A DNA stretch of 64,000 bases, taken from Prorocentrum cordatum (Eukaryota > Sar > Dinophyceae > Prorocentrales > Prorocentraceae). A program made the translations under genes and the position numbers. Shown here in pieces: positions 44,665 to 57,060 of the stretch. Under the pieces are notes generated by a model. It searched no databases. It was not told where the DNA came from and saw nothing but the letters and a program-made list of their open reading frames with translations. The stretch's first letter is position 1, and the number at the start of each line of letters is the position of its first letter. Location of the stretch: the NCBI GenBank assembly GCA_963575745.1, contig CAUYUJ010018729.1, positions 132,743-196,742 on the forward strand, read 5' to 3'.

Positions 44665-46055
44665 CCAACCATCCTGTGGTGTTGGGTCCTCGTTTTGAAG
44701 AGACGGTCCCCGCGTCCTCCTCTCCTCTCCTCTCCTCTCCTCCTCTCCTCTCCTCCTCTCCTCCTCTCCTCTTCACCCGCCCAGTACACCGCTTCGTGGC
44801 CCCATAGGGAGCTCCGCCGAAGGCCCCAGTGCTGCCGCCCGCATGCGTCACCCACACCCAATTCGGCACACCCCTCACACGTTTCGTGGCCCCATAGGGA
44901 GCCCCACCGAAGGCCCCAGTGCTGCCGCCCGCATGCGTCCCGCACACCCAATTCGGCACACCCCTCACACGTTTCGTGGCCCCATAGGGAGCCCCACCGA
45001 AGGCCCCAGTGCTGCCGCCCGCATGCGTCCCGCACACCCAATTCGGCACACCCCTCACACGTTTCGTGGCCCCATAGGGAGCCCCACAGAAGGCCCCAGT
45101 GCTGCCGCCCGCATGCGTCCCGCACACCCAATTCGGCACACCCCTCACGCGTTTCGTGGCCCCATAGGAAGCTCCACCGAAGGCCCCAGTGCTGCCGCCG
45201 CATGCGTCACGCACACCCAATTCGGCACACCCCTCACACGTTTCGTGGCCCCATAGGGAGCTCCACCGAAGGCCCCAGTGGCGGCGCTCACATGCGCATG
45301 CGTCCCGCACACCCATTTCGGCACATCCCTGACAGGTTTCGTGGCCCCATCATCCACCGGAGGCCCCAGTGGCGGCGCTCACATGCGTCACCCACACCCA
45401 CCCAATTCGGCACACCCCTCACACGTTTCGTGGCCCCATAGGGAGCTCCACCGAAGGCCCCAGCGGCCGCGCTCACATGCGTCCCCGCCACCCATCCCGG
45501 CACGCCCCTCACAACAACAGGTTTCGTGGCCCCATAGGGAGCTCCACCGAAGGCCCCAGTGCACCGCCCGCATGCGTCACCACCCGCACCCAATTCGGCA
45601 CACCCCTCACACGTTTCGTGGCCCCATAGAGAGCTGCACCGAAGGCCCCAGTGGCGGCGCTCACATGCGTCCCCGCCACACATCCCAGTACACCCCTCAC
45701 GCGCTTCGTGGCCCCATAGGGAGCTCCACCGAAGGCCCCAGTAGCGGCGCTTACATGCGTCTCCGCCACCCATCCCGGCCCCCCCCCGCAGCAGCATCAT
45801 GTTTCGGGGACCCATAGGGAGCTCCACTGGAGGCCCCAGTGGCGGCCCGCACATGCGTTTCCGCCACCCATGTCGGCACGCCCCGCGCGTGTTTCATGTC
45901 CCCATAGGGAGCTTCGCCGAATGCCCCAGTGGCACCCATCTCGGCACACCCCTCACACGTTCCGTAGTCCTATGGGGAGTTCCATTGAAGATGAAACCCG
46001 CAGCTGCGGTACTGACAACTGCATATGGTTGGGTTCTTCGCCAGGCTAATTATTT
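44665..46055 (-). mobile_element. Composite minisatellite element, copy 1 (reverse)
   Basis: Read on the minus strand it has three modules. A leader, TAATTAGCCTGGCGAAGAAC then CCAACCATATGCAGTTG. About 13 imperfect 80-90 bp units with core GGGGCCACGAAACG and CACTGGGGCCTTCGG. A trailer, with GTGTACTGGGCGGGTGAA, a GGA tract, then ACCGTCTCTTCAAAACGAGG and ACCCAACACCACAGGATGGT ending TTGGGAAAAA. Copies 2 and 3 are direct at 49,157 and 54,921. Confidence 0.8.
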
Positions 46056-46079
46056 TTCTCTCTCTCTCTCTCTCTCCCT

Positions 46080-46352
46080 CCACCCACCCTTTCTCGCCCC
46101 TTTCCCCTTCCCCCTTTGTGTTGTTATGTCATTGTTATTGCCCCTTTCCCCTTCTCATGCGTTTTCCCGTTGCTGCTCTGCTCCCATATGCGTGCACCGC
46201 AGCCGAGTGTGGGGCGAGCCCTGTACCCGGACCGTGCTCACAGCGCAGGGCCCGACGGTGTTTCGAGATTCTGACTATACGCTCGAGTCTGAGACCTCCA
46301 GACGGCTGGAAGAAAGATCTTTCGGGATTGGATTTGATTTCGCAGTTGGGGA
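46080..46352 (+). repeat. Duplicated module, copy 1
   Basis: Shared with 57,357-57,574: CACCCACCCTTT, then TGTGCACCGCAGCCGAGTGT-like sequence, CAGGGCCCGACGGTGTTTCG, GAGACCTCCAGAC-GCTGGA and GGGATTGGATTTGATTTCGC. Identity is high with small indels. It lies just inside the leader end of composite element copy 1. Confidence 0.75.
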
Positions 46353-46526
46353 CTCTTTCGCATCTCGGATCATACTGGCTGCTGTCACAGGTGGCGACGG
46401 GGCGTCCGAGGTTCACGCGCTTCAAGTGCACGTAGGCGTGCGGATAGATTTCAGCGTTCCATATCTTCCACATCTTCCGCCCTGGTGAGCGGTGTGTAGC
46501 AACTTCTACCAGTACTTCCTCTCTAC

Positions 46527-46928
46527 TTGACAGTTGTAGGTAACTACTTCGACCTGATGGTTTTCACCTCACATACGCTGCTGACCTCGCACGAGATCTT
46601 CAGTGTGATCTGCACGTTAGTGGACTACCGCAAAGCACGATGGATGAGGATGATTGTGCAGTCAGCGATCGAGAACTACCAAGCGATCGGTCCATACCTA
46701 TGGCAACTAGAAGCAGATTGGCGACGTTTCCAGGTGGAGATAGACCAGAGAGAAGAGGAATCCTCGAACATGGCGCTGATAGGTCTCAACGATCATGGCA
46801 GACCCGATTGGATAGCCGAGGAGGACTGGGACCCTATGCAGGAAGCGAGCTCAGACGACGACCGGGAATGGCACTGGCCGATGTTCAGGAGGAGACAATT
46901 TCGATATCCTCAGAGTCATCGGAGCTGA
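46527..46928 (+). pseudogene. Decayed ORF, N-terminal fragment
   Basis: The open frame starts with a non-ATG codon after an in-frame stop. It contains 'SAIENYQAIGPYLWQLEADW' and an acidic Asp/Glu stretch ending at a stop at 46,928. Protein-like sequence continues past this in another frame to 47,065 ('KHTRFFVPYPVDQPRPLHQV'), so the gene is either spliced or frameshifted. Because the downstream part has clear frameshift and in-frame stops, I favour decay. Confidence 0.45.
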
Positions 46929-47137
46929 AGCACACACGATTCTTTGTACCATACCCAGTGGACCAACCACGTCCTCTGCATCAAGTGATGACTGTTTTAC
47001 ACACTACCCTGTCCAAGAGCTCTGGCTCGACGATGGGGGAAGTTGGTGCAGAACTCAGGATGTGAAGTTGGTCCCGACGTGAACATCGGCACATTCGGGC
47101 TTTCACGTCGTCCTACCTCGCGTTCTTACGCACGTTC

Positions 47138-47660
47138 GTGGACGATCGCCCACACAATTTTCGACCGTTCCGTGGAGCAGCCTTGTGGAGTACCATTGGG
47201 GTAGTGCTGATTATTTCAGGCGTGATGCGACTTCGCGAGGAGCTCAAGACTCGGCACCCCAGGCGCTGGGCTCGTAGGCTCTTCGATGTTCTACCACCCG
47301 AGTGGTGCACAGGCATCTTTGACTGGAACACTCTAGTGGTTCATATGGAATTGCTCAGTATGACAGGTACTCCCCTTCTTCCTCACCGCGCTGTAGTCTA
47401 TGCGATGGGCACACATGCTTCATTGCACATTGGTAAGGCTTGCCTCCGAGACGGCAACCTTCCTGGACTCCTAGGTAAGAGTGCAAGAGCATGTGCGAGC
47501 CTTTCTACACCCCCGAGTTCGTCCAAGAAGTCGCCCTAGATACCCTGAGTTGCGGAAGTCAGGAGGTTCCTTGTTCTTTGAACCGATCATCTGGGTGGCC
47601 ACAGAGGCCGCAAGTTACCATTTCGACACCGTGGCTATCCGAAGGTTCAGACCCTCCGCC
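47138..47660 (+). pseudogene. GIY-YIG-like endonuclease segment, frameshifted
   Basis: Frame 1 (47,138 to about 47,480) encodes 'FDVLPPEWCTGIFDWNTLVV', then 'RAVVYAMGTHASLHIGKACL' and RDGNLPGLLGK. A one-base shift then continues as VQEHVRAFL, 'YPELRKSGGSLFFEPIIWVA' and TEAASYHFDTVAI. The order VVYAMG, HIGKA, an EH pair in a helix, a beta strand, then a Glu-containing helix parallels the GIY-YIG nuclease fold (GIY, YIG, Arg/His helix, catalytic Glu). Such nucleases occur in Penelope-like and other retroelements. The match is by pattern only. The frameshift and neighbouring stops indicate a dead copy. Confidence 0.4.
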
Positions 47661-47863
47661 AATGAGGCACACTCCAAAGAGTCTGACAACATCAGTATGC
47701 GTCGAGGCCTGGCAACCCTGCATCTCTCGAAGACCCTGCGACGCTCCCGACGACGTCCCCCCTCACGGCGACGACGATCCCCAACGAACCGACCCCCCCC
47801 CCAGTATGGACTACTGCGACCCCCTCCCTGAATACGACGACGGACGCGATACGACTAGGCCCC

Positions 47864-49156
47864 TTGAAGGACTTCCCTGGCGCCCTCTCCGAACAGGCCC
47901 CGCACGCTGAACTCTACCGCTCGCAGATCCTAGAAACCTTCCACACCAAAGGCACAGAAGGCCCCCTGTGGATACTTGCTCCCGACCGGCTAGGGTTTCT
48001 GGTGGCCTATCTGGCAGCTCGGTGGCGCCATCTACCTGGAGTGCAGTACATGACTAGAAACGACTTTGATGCGATCTTGTTCAGTTCTGTGGACCTCGCT
48101 CAAGATTTCTTGGGCAAATTCAATCGAGTCCGCATGGCACGGCTGCATGCGGACAGGCACCTGCGCGCCCTCAGACTTCCAGCAGCTCGACGTTCCCAAA
48201 TGTGTCTGCCGGATGAGTTCCAAGCAAGGAGTTTACAGTCATTGGTCAAGGGATCAATCAGATGAATGACGTCGTCCATGCGTTTTGCCCCAACTCGTGA
48301 CTGGCATCAGCTAGGTCCGAGAGTCACGTACCGCGCCCGCCTAGCTTGGAAAAACAAGGTATCAGCCAGCCGGTGTTGTGCCAAGTTCTCGTCAGAGTGC
48401 CTCCCAGCATCGGTTGCAGCTACGCAATTCGCCTCGGGACCCCTGAACCTCCAGCAGCTTCATTGGGCCTGGCGGCTCCCGATGTCTTGGGTCCCCAGAG
48501 TATCTCTGAAGTCGGCTAAAGTGGGCCTCTTGGAATGGTCCCAGTCTGCGAGGTTTGCACGTCCTGTTCTTCGGAAAGGTCTTCGTTTTCTGGAGCGGAA
48601 GATCCGAGAATCCCGTGACAGTGACCTTCAGACGGCTGTGCCTCCTTCGCCTACCCGATTGACTGAGCTAGACAACAACATGTAATATTATCTAGACCAA
48701 TATGCAACAAACCTTATCATCGAGAATGACAAGCAGGTGGATGAGGTTTGGATGGCAGACGGGTGTGATGTGGGAAGGTGGCTGCATCAGACAGCAGAGC
48801 TCGATCCCGCCTGGCAAGTTAGGCATGCTATGTCAACGCGTGGTGCTGCTACTTGGCTGTGGACACGTGCACTTCATGGTCTTCATCCCTGGCTCCGCTC
48901 AAAAACGATGCTCCCGAAGCCCTCCCAAAGTACCTCCCCCCCGTACGTGTTCCCGACTGTCAAGAGCAAGTGCTTCCTCCCAGATGGCACACGGTGCTGT
49001 GTGAAACCTGGGCACAGTTGTATGCGGAGGATCGTGAATTGGGCGGATGCACCTGGCACGACAGGCTACAGATACGTGGGCAGAGCGACTCGGCACCTCC
49101 TTCGTGCCAGTGGAGCCTCATGCGAAGTCTTCGAATTGAAAGACGCCTCGACTGAA
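47864..49156 (+). pseudogene. Decayed ORF, C-terminal part with two in-frame stops
   Basis: One reading frame runs from 47,864 to about 49,150, broken only by TGA at 48,263 and TAA at 48,683. Between and after the stops the protein is continuous in character: 'FLVAYLAARWRHLPGVQYMT', 'TRDWHQLGPRVTYRARLAWK' and 'DEVWMADGCDVGRWLHQTAE'. In-frame stops without frame change suggest point-mutated decay of a long ORF. No YADD-type reverse transcriptase motif was found. It ends against the leader of composite element copy 2, so it may be truncated there. Confidence 0.45.
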
Positions 49157-51920
49157 ATAAAATTATCCTGGCGAAGGACCCAACCATATGCAATTGTGAG
49201 TACCGCAGTTGTGAATATCTTCTTCGGTGGAGCCCCCTACGGGGCCACGAAACGTACGAGGGGTGTGCCGAAATGGGTGTGCGGGACGCATGCGGGCACA
49301 CCCACTGGGGCCTTCGGTGGAGCTCCCTATGGGACCACAAAAGGTGCAAGGGGTCACGAAACGCGTGAGGGGTGTGCCGAAATGAGTGTGCGGGACGCAT
49401 GCTGGCACACCCACTGGGGCCTTCGGCGGAGCTCCCTTTGGGGCCACAAAACGTGTGAACGGTATGCCGAAATGGGTGTGCGGGACGCATGCGGGCGGCA
49501 GCACTGGGACCTTCGGTGGAGCCCCTCTACGGGGCCACGAAACGTGCGAGGGGTGTGCCAAAATGGGTGTGCGGGACGCATGCGGGCACACCCATTGGGG
49601 CCTTCGGTGGAGCTCCCTATGGGACCACGAAACGTGTGAGGGGTCACGAAACGCGTGAGGGGTGTGCCGAAATGATGTGCGGGACGCATGCGGGCACACC
49701 CACTGGGGCCTTCGGTGGAGCTCCCTATGGGGCCACGAAACGTGTGAAAGGTATGGCGAAATGGGTGTGCGGGACGCATTCCGTATGGGGCCACGAAACG
49801 CGTGAGGGGTGTACCGAAATGAGTGTGCGGGACGCATGCGGGCGGCATCACTCTGGTGCCTTCGGTGGAGCTCCCTATGGGGCCACGAAACGTGTGAGGG
49901 GTGTGCCGAAATGAATGTGCGGGACGCATGCGGGCGGCAGCACTGGGGCCTTCGGCGGAGCTCTCTTTGCGGCCACGGAACGTGTGAGGGTGTGCCGACT
50001 TGGGTGTGCGCGACGCATGCGGGCGGCAGCACTGGGGTTTTTGGCGGAGCTCCCTATGGGGCCACGAAACGTGTGAGGGGTGTGCCGAATTGGGTGTGCG
50101 TGACGCAGGCGGGCGGCAGCACTGGGGCCTTCGGTAGAGTTCCCTATGGGGCCACGAAACGTGTAAGGGGTGTGCCGAAATGGGTGTGCGGGACGCATGC
50201 GGGCGGCAGCACTGGGGCCTTCGGCGGAGCTTCCTATGGGGCCACGAAACGTGTGAGGGGTGTGCCGAATTGGGTGTGCGTGACGCATGCGGGCGGCAGC
50301 ACTGGGGCTTTCGGCGGAGCTCCCTATGGGGCCACGAAACGTGTGAGGGGTGTGCCGAATTGGGTGTGGGTGACGCATGCGGGCGGCAGCACTGGGGCCT
50401 TCGGCGGAGCTCCCATGGGCCACGAAACGTGTGAGGGGTGTGCCGAATTGGGTGTGTGCGTGACGCATGCGGGCGGCACACTGGGGCCTTCGGCGGAGCT
50501 CCCTATGGGGCCACGAAACGTATGAGGGGTGTGCCGAATTGGGTGTGCGTGACGCATGCGGGCGGCAGCACTGGGGCCTTCGGCGGAGCTCCCTATGGGG
50601 CCACGAAACGTGTGAGGGGTGTGCCGAATTGGGTGTGCGTGACGCATGCGGGCGGCAGCACTGGGGCCTTCGGCGGAGCTCCTTATGGGGCCACGAAACG
50701 TGTGAGGGGTGTGCCGAATTGGGTGTGGGTGACGCATGCGGGCGGCAGCACTGGGGCCTTCGGCGGGGCTCCTAGGGGCCACGAAACGTGTGAGGGGTGT
50801 GCCGAATTGGTGTGGGTGACGCATGCGGGCGGCAGCACTGGGGCCTTCGGCGGAGCTCCCTATGGGGCCACGAAACGTGTGAGGGGTGTGCCGAATTGGG
50901 TGGGGTGACGCATGCGGGCGGCAGCACTGGGGCCTTCGGCGGAGCTCCTATGGGGCCACGAAACGTGTGAGGGGTGTGCCGAATTCGGTGTGGGTGACGC
51001 ATGCGGGCGGCAGCACTGGGGCCTTCGGCGGAGCTCCTATGGGGCCACGAAACGTGTGAGGGGTGTGCCGAATTGGGTGTGGGTGACGCATGCGGGCGGC
51101 AGCACTGGGGCCTTCGGTGGAGCTCCCTATGGGGCCACGAAACGTGTGAGGGGTGTGCCGAAATGGGTGTGGGTGACGCATGCGGGCGCAGCACTGGGGC
51201 CTTCGGCGGAGCTCCTATGGGGCCACGAAACGTGTGAGGGGTGTGCCGAATTGGGTGTGGGTGACGCATGCGGGCGGCAGCACTGGGGCCTTCGGCGGAG
51301 CTCCTATGGGGCCACGAAACGTGTGAGGGGTGTGCCGAATTGGATGTGGGTGACGCATGCGGGCGGCAGCACTGGGGCCTTCGGCGGAGCTCCTATGGGG
51401 CCACGAAACGTGTGAGGGGTGTGCCGAATTGGGTGTGGGTGACGCATGCGGGCGGCAGCACTGGGGCCTTCGGCGGAGCTCCTATGGGGCCACGAAACGT
51501 GTGAGGGGTGTGCCGAATTGGGTGTGGGTGACGCATGCGGGCGGCAGCACTGGGGCCTTCGGCGGAGCTCCTATGGGGCCACGAAACGTGTGAGGGGTGT
51601 GCCGAATTGGGTGTGGGTGACGCATGCGGGCGGCAGCACTGGGGCCTTCGGCGGAGCTCCCTATGGGGCCACGAAACGTGTGAGGGGTGTGCCGAATTGG
51701 GTGTGGGTGACGCATGCGGGCGGCAGCACTGGGGCCTTCGGCGGAGCTCCTATGGGGCTACGAAACGCTGTACTGGGTGGGTGAAACGCAGGGAAGAGGG
51801 GGAGGAGGGAGGAGGAGGGGGAGGAGGAGGAGAGGAGAGGAGAGGAGAGGAGAGGAGAGGAGGACGCGGGGACCGTCTCTTCAAAACGAGGACCCAACAC
51901 CACAGGATGGTTGGGAAAAA
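49157..51920 (+). mobile_element. Composite minisatellite element, copy 2 (~2.8 kb)
   Basis: The leader AAATTATCCTGGCGAAGGAC then CCAACCATATGCAATTGTG is followed by about 28 units, mostly 88-89 bp (core GGAGCTCCTATGGGGCCACG, AAACGTGTGAGGGGTGTGCC, GACGCATGCGGGCGGCAGCA), then GAAACGCTGTACTGGGTGGG, a GGA tract (51,790-51,860) and the trailer ACCGTCTCTTCAAAACGAGG to TTGGGAAAAA. The first ~10 units vary (GGGCACACCC in place of GGGCGGCAGC); the last ~10 are nearly identical, indicating recent homogenisation at the trailer end. Confidence 0.85.
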
Positions 51921-51921
51921 G

Positions 51922-52239
51922 ATGACCGACTCCCTCGATCCCCCAGTGACCGACGTACGCCAGCGCTGTTCAGCGGCTATGGAAGGCTTCTCAATTGACG
52001 TGGCAGATGCAGATCAAGTATATGAGCAGTGTAACGCTACGTGTATCGGTAGAGCGTGGAAGTTAGTGTCTCGTGGAATAGTTCGAGTTCTTGGGTATGA
52101 TGCAGCTCTGGTCAAAAAAGGCAGGGAAAACAAAACAAGAACCTTCGCATCAGGCACTCCCCCATTCGTGCTTGAAAATAGATCAGTCACAAGAATCACA
52201 TCGACAATCTTGGCATACTGCTGGATTTTTCCCTGGTGA
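51922..52239 (+). CDS. Hypothetical ORF adjoining the composite element
   Basis: ATG at 51,922 directly follows the trailer's poly-A. The 105-codon frame ends TGA at 52,239. It starts 'MTDSLDPPVTDVRQRCSAAM' and contains 'QCNATCIGRAWKLVSRGIVR'. It is protein-like in composition, but short and unrecognised; it could be an exon of a longer gene. Confidence 0.3.
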   Translation: MTDSLDPPVTDVRQRCSAAMEGFSIDVADADQVYEQCNATCIGRAWKLVSRGIVRVLGYDAALVKKGRENKTRTFASGTPPFVLENRSVTRITSTILAYCWIFPW

Positions 52240-52833
52240 CGATTGGTGGGATTGTGTATGAACTCATTTACAACTTGGTGGGCTGCTCTCGGGGGTAGCG
52301 CTCTCGATCCCGATGGCCTGCTTTGAGCTGAAAGCCCGTAAACTCGCCATCGCTCGGACGTCCATTCCTCTTGTATTTTTCGATTTCGTGCGTGTTTTTT
52401 CGCCAAATGATCAGTGATGGTCCTCGATGGCCGTCGCCGAGAAAAAATGCACACGTCCGAGCGATGTCAAGTAAATATCCTGCACGGTTTGTCTCAGAAG
52501 GTTCCGCCACGTCCCCGACCTCTGGCACGACAGGCATAGGTCAGCGACGATACGTGGACTACATCCTGGGCGCAAGACGGGTGTACTGCAGCAAGTGTTT
52601 CTACTACTATCTCCCCCTCGTGTACACTGCCAAGCTCTCTCCCGCGTCCGACCTAAAGGTCCCCAGGTCCCCGTGCATTTGGCTCGATCGGGAGACATTC
52701 CCCTTGTCATATTGTTTATGGATACTGCCCAAAGATGAAAGCAGGAGGTTGTTGTTGTCGCGCGCCCAAATGAAAATGGCTTCTCGGAGGTTGCGCCCCC
52801 CCCAAAAAACAGCCTCCTACCCTGGCCTGGCAA
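52240..52833. other. No gene assigned
   Basis: Open stretches exist on both strands (minus 'RTCAFFLGDGHRGPSLIIWR', plus 'VSEGSATSPTSGTTGIGQRR') with no border or motif to choose between them. Confidence 0.4.
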
Positions 52834-52845
52834 GCCCCGGGGGGG

Positions 52846-52911
52846 GTTCAGCCACATCGTGTCCCTGCTCACGGGCAGGCCTGGCTCCTCGAGCTCTCCC
52901 TAGAAGTGTAT
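52846..52911 (+). CDS. Exon upstream of element E (5' end undefined)
   Basis: A plus-strand frame reads 'HRVPAHGQAWLLELSLEVY' and ends at TAT at 52,911, just before GTCCTGGG. Splicing out 52,912-53,164 continues it as 'VLGYPAGLLVAAVHDCPW' without a frame change. The 5' limit is a guess. Confidence 0.45.
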
Positions 52912-52919
52912 GTCCTGGG

Positions 52920-53164
52920 CTTAGTGGGCCCTGGAAACGACAGGGCCATTTTTTTACCGGTTCCATTTTGCCGTTTTTTGCCGGTTCCGATGCCGTTTTT
53001 CTACCGGTTCCGACGCCGTTTTTGTACCGGTTCCGGCTCCGGTTCCAATCCTGGAGCCGTTTTTTGCCGTTTCTGGTCGCCGTTTTTTTGCCGTTTCCAT
53101 TTTCAAGGGACATTTTTTGGGAAACGGTGAAAAAACGGCCCTGCCGTTTCCGGGGCCCACAAAG
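52920..53164 (+). mobile_element. Element E, 245-bp TIR element with 8-bp target duplication, likely intron
   Basis: The left end CTTAGTGGGCCCTGGAAACG and the reverse complement of the right end CTTTGTGGGCCCCGGAAACG extend to about 40 bp of TIR (CAGGGCCRTTTTTTYACCG). An exact 8-bp direct repeat GTCCTGGG flanks it (52,912-52,919 and 53,165-53,172). The intron would be 52,912-53,164: the GT comes from the first target copy and the AG from the element's last bases. Internally, CCGTTTTT-TACCGGTTCCG is repeated about four times. Confidence 0.88.
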
Positions 53165-53779
53165 GTCCTGGGATACCCAGCAGGTCTCTTGGTTGCAGCG
53201 GTCCATGACTGTCCGTGGTCCATCGCTATCCAGAGGGCTCGAGCGATCCTACGGAGCTGGCGAAGATGCCACCTGCGAGAGTACCAGATGACCTCCCCCG
53301 GATACCGCCCTCAGCCATGGGTGCGCACAAGTGGGGGCAACTACCCGAAAGGAGGCAAAGGTGGCAGCTCGTACGACCAGGATGGAGACCGGTATCGTGG
53401 GCATCGTGGCAGCCCGAGGCACTACAGTCCCGACCGTCGTGGAGATCGCGATGGCAGAGACTATCGTGATGACCGTGATGGGGACCGTCGTGGATTTCGT
53501 GGTGCTCATGAGGTCCGTGATTCTCGTAACTACCGTGAGTATCGTGACACTCGTGAAGGTCGCTCTCGTGACTATGACCGTGATGACCGTAAGCGAGGGT
53601 CATCCCGTCGGTCCCGCTCGGCCTCACGTGAGCGCAAGGAGACCGAGGCCTCGGGGGAGGAGCTCGCTCGGAAGGACCCTGAGTATCGCTCGTACAACAA
53701 GGATAAGCGGGAGCGCAAGGAGGAGATGGCCTGGCGAAAGCAAGGAGAGTACGTGGCCCAGGCTACGGAGTCATCGTGA
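53165..53779 (+). CDS. Arg/Asp/Ser-rich protein, exon after element E
   Basis: From the acceptor ACAAAG|GTC at 53,165 the frame is open to TGA at 53,779 (204 codons). The first part is hydrophobic ('VLGYPAGLLVAAVHDCPWSI', then a basic helix IQRARAILRSWRRCHLREY). From about 53,380 it is a repeated RD/RG/RY region ('DGRDYRDDRDGDRRGFRGAH') with a short RSRSASRER stretch and a charged tail. RS/RD-rich tails occur in RNA-processing proteins and in nucleic-acid-binding element proteins. No RNA-recognition motif is visible. The region is built on a GTGATGACCGTGATGG-like repeat, so part of the composition may be repeat-driven. Confidence 0.5.
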   Translation, partial: VLGYPAGLLVAAVHDCPWSIAIQRARAILRSWRRCHLREYQMTSPGYRPQPWVRTSGGNYPKGGKGGSSYDQDGDRYRGHRGSPRHYSPDRRGDRDGRDYRDDRDGDRRGFRGAHEVRDSRNYREYRDTREGRSRDYDRDDRKRGSSRRSRSASRERKETEASGEELARKDPEYRSYNKDKRERKEEMAWRKQGEYVAQATESS

Positions 53780-54045
53780 AGCCAGCCCGACCCCGGTGGC
53801 AGCACCTCCAGAGTGCGGCGCTGCTCAAGCGGGCGGAGCTGGGGTGGTTGCAGTCCATTGTGGGGCACGAGGAGAAGGTCCCGCGCCGCCTCTCCTGGGA
53901 CGGGGCCACGAAGCTCCTCGAGAGAAGGATGTCTGACAAGCAGGTCGTGAGCATCGCAGCCCACTTCCCCAAGAAGGCTATCCCCACGGCCAAGGCAAAG
54001 AGGATCCAGATGGTGCTGGGAATATTGAATGGCAGTGATGTCTGA
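53776..54045 (+). CDS. Overlapping downstream frame, possible continuation
   Basis: It overlaps the previous stop by four bases and runs in another frame to TGA at 54,045 (89 codons from GTG). It is protein-like: 'LLKRAELGWLQSIVGHEEKV', 'ERRMSDKQVVSIAAHFPKKA'. A short unrecognised intron or a frameshift would fuse it to the Arg/Asp-rich exon. No family is recognised. Confidence 0.4.
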   Translation: MKPARPRWQHLQSAALLKRAELGWLQSIVGHEEKVPRRLSWDGATKLLERRMSDKQVVSIAAHFPKKAIPTAKAKRIQMVLGILNGSDV

Positions 54046-54063
54046 ATCGATGGTACGACCTAT

Positions 54064-54489
54064 GTGGAACGTTCGCAGTACGATGCTGAAGATTTCGAAC
54101 CCTGGTGTGAGCATGAGGGTGATGCCTATCTCCGACACCCTGTGCTAGTTTTCCTGTACGGACTATGTTGTGCTTGTATGCTGTGGGTGTTGCTTCCTCT
54201 CAACGACTTTGGAGTGGTGCAGGTGGCAAGGGCGTACCTTACACTCTTTTGGACACGTGTGAGGACGGCAGGGTACCTCCAACAGCTAGTTAATGCAGTA
54301 GGCCTCCCCCTTTCTCTAGTGAATTCCCAAGAGCAGGCTGTTCTAGAAATGTTATGCCTCTTGGGAGCCTCAGTACCTGTCCTAATGAGTTGCGCCTCTG
54401 GGGCCCACCCGCTCACATCCGTGCCAGCTGCCGCCGTGTCCTCACGCAGACGCCTCAGGCCCACGAGCAAAGGCCCTCAAGGTGCGTAA
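54064..54489 (+). CDS. Hypothetical frame with a membrane-like segment
   Basis: An open frame from a GTG codon, 141 residues. The N-terminus is acidic (SQYDAEDFEPWCEHEGD), then comes a ~20-residue hydrophobic stretch 'VLVFLYGLCCACMLWVLLPL' that could span a membrane, then an amphipathic region. It may belong with the preceding frames. The start is not convincing. Confidence 0.3.
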   Translation: MERSQYDAEDFEPWCEHEGDAYLRHPVLVFLYGLCCACMLWVLLPLNDFGVVQVARAYLTLFWTRVRTAGYLQQLVNAVGLPLSLVNSQEQAVLEMLCLLGASVPVLMSCASGAHPLTSVPAAAVSSRRRLRPTSKGPQGA

Positions 54490-54920
54490 AGCTCTGGGAT
54501 GCGATGACCCTTCGCGGGGTCCGTTCCAGCTCCAACTCTGATTCTGGGGTGGTTCTAGCCTCACCCATCCCTTTCTTTCTCTCAGACTTCGGCTCGAGTC
54601 CACGGACTGCCTGTGCTACACCTCTCCGGAGACAGATTGGCGGCGCTGTGTGCTATGTAAAACTGTTAGAACCACAAGGGGAAGGGAGGAGAGGGCCGGC
54701 AGAGGAGGAGGAAGAGAAGGCCCATCCCTGGGACCCCCTTCTGAGCCTTTCCTTTCAGGGTCAAAGGCTTCCCCTTGGCACGCCTCCCCTCCCCCGCTCG
54801 AGCGTCTCTTTGCGCCGTCGGGCCGCCCCGAAGGCCCGCGCGGGTGCCGGACTGGTCCGGCCAGGCGAGGTGCGCTCGCGGGCCCCACCCCCCTCCTTGA
54901 AGGGGCCCTGGGGCACACAG
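54490..54920. other. No gene assigned
   Basis: Unique-looking GC-rich sequence ending in GAAGGGGCCCTGGGGCACAC, a phrase shared with 39,150 just before F copy 1. Confidence 0.45.
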
Positions 54921-57057
<2,137 letters not shown>

Positions 57058-57060
57058 AAC

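Noticed and set aside
49163-51784. Many 100-375 aa ORFs on both strands with Gly/Arg/His-rich repeats
   Set aside because: The 89-bp unit lacks stops in most frames and its length is not a multiple of three; no single frame is maintained, so these are minisatellite artefacts.
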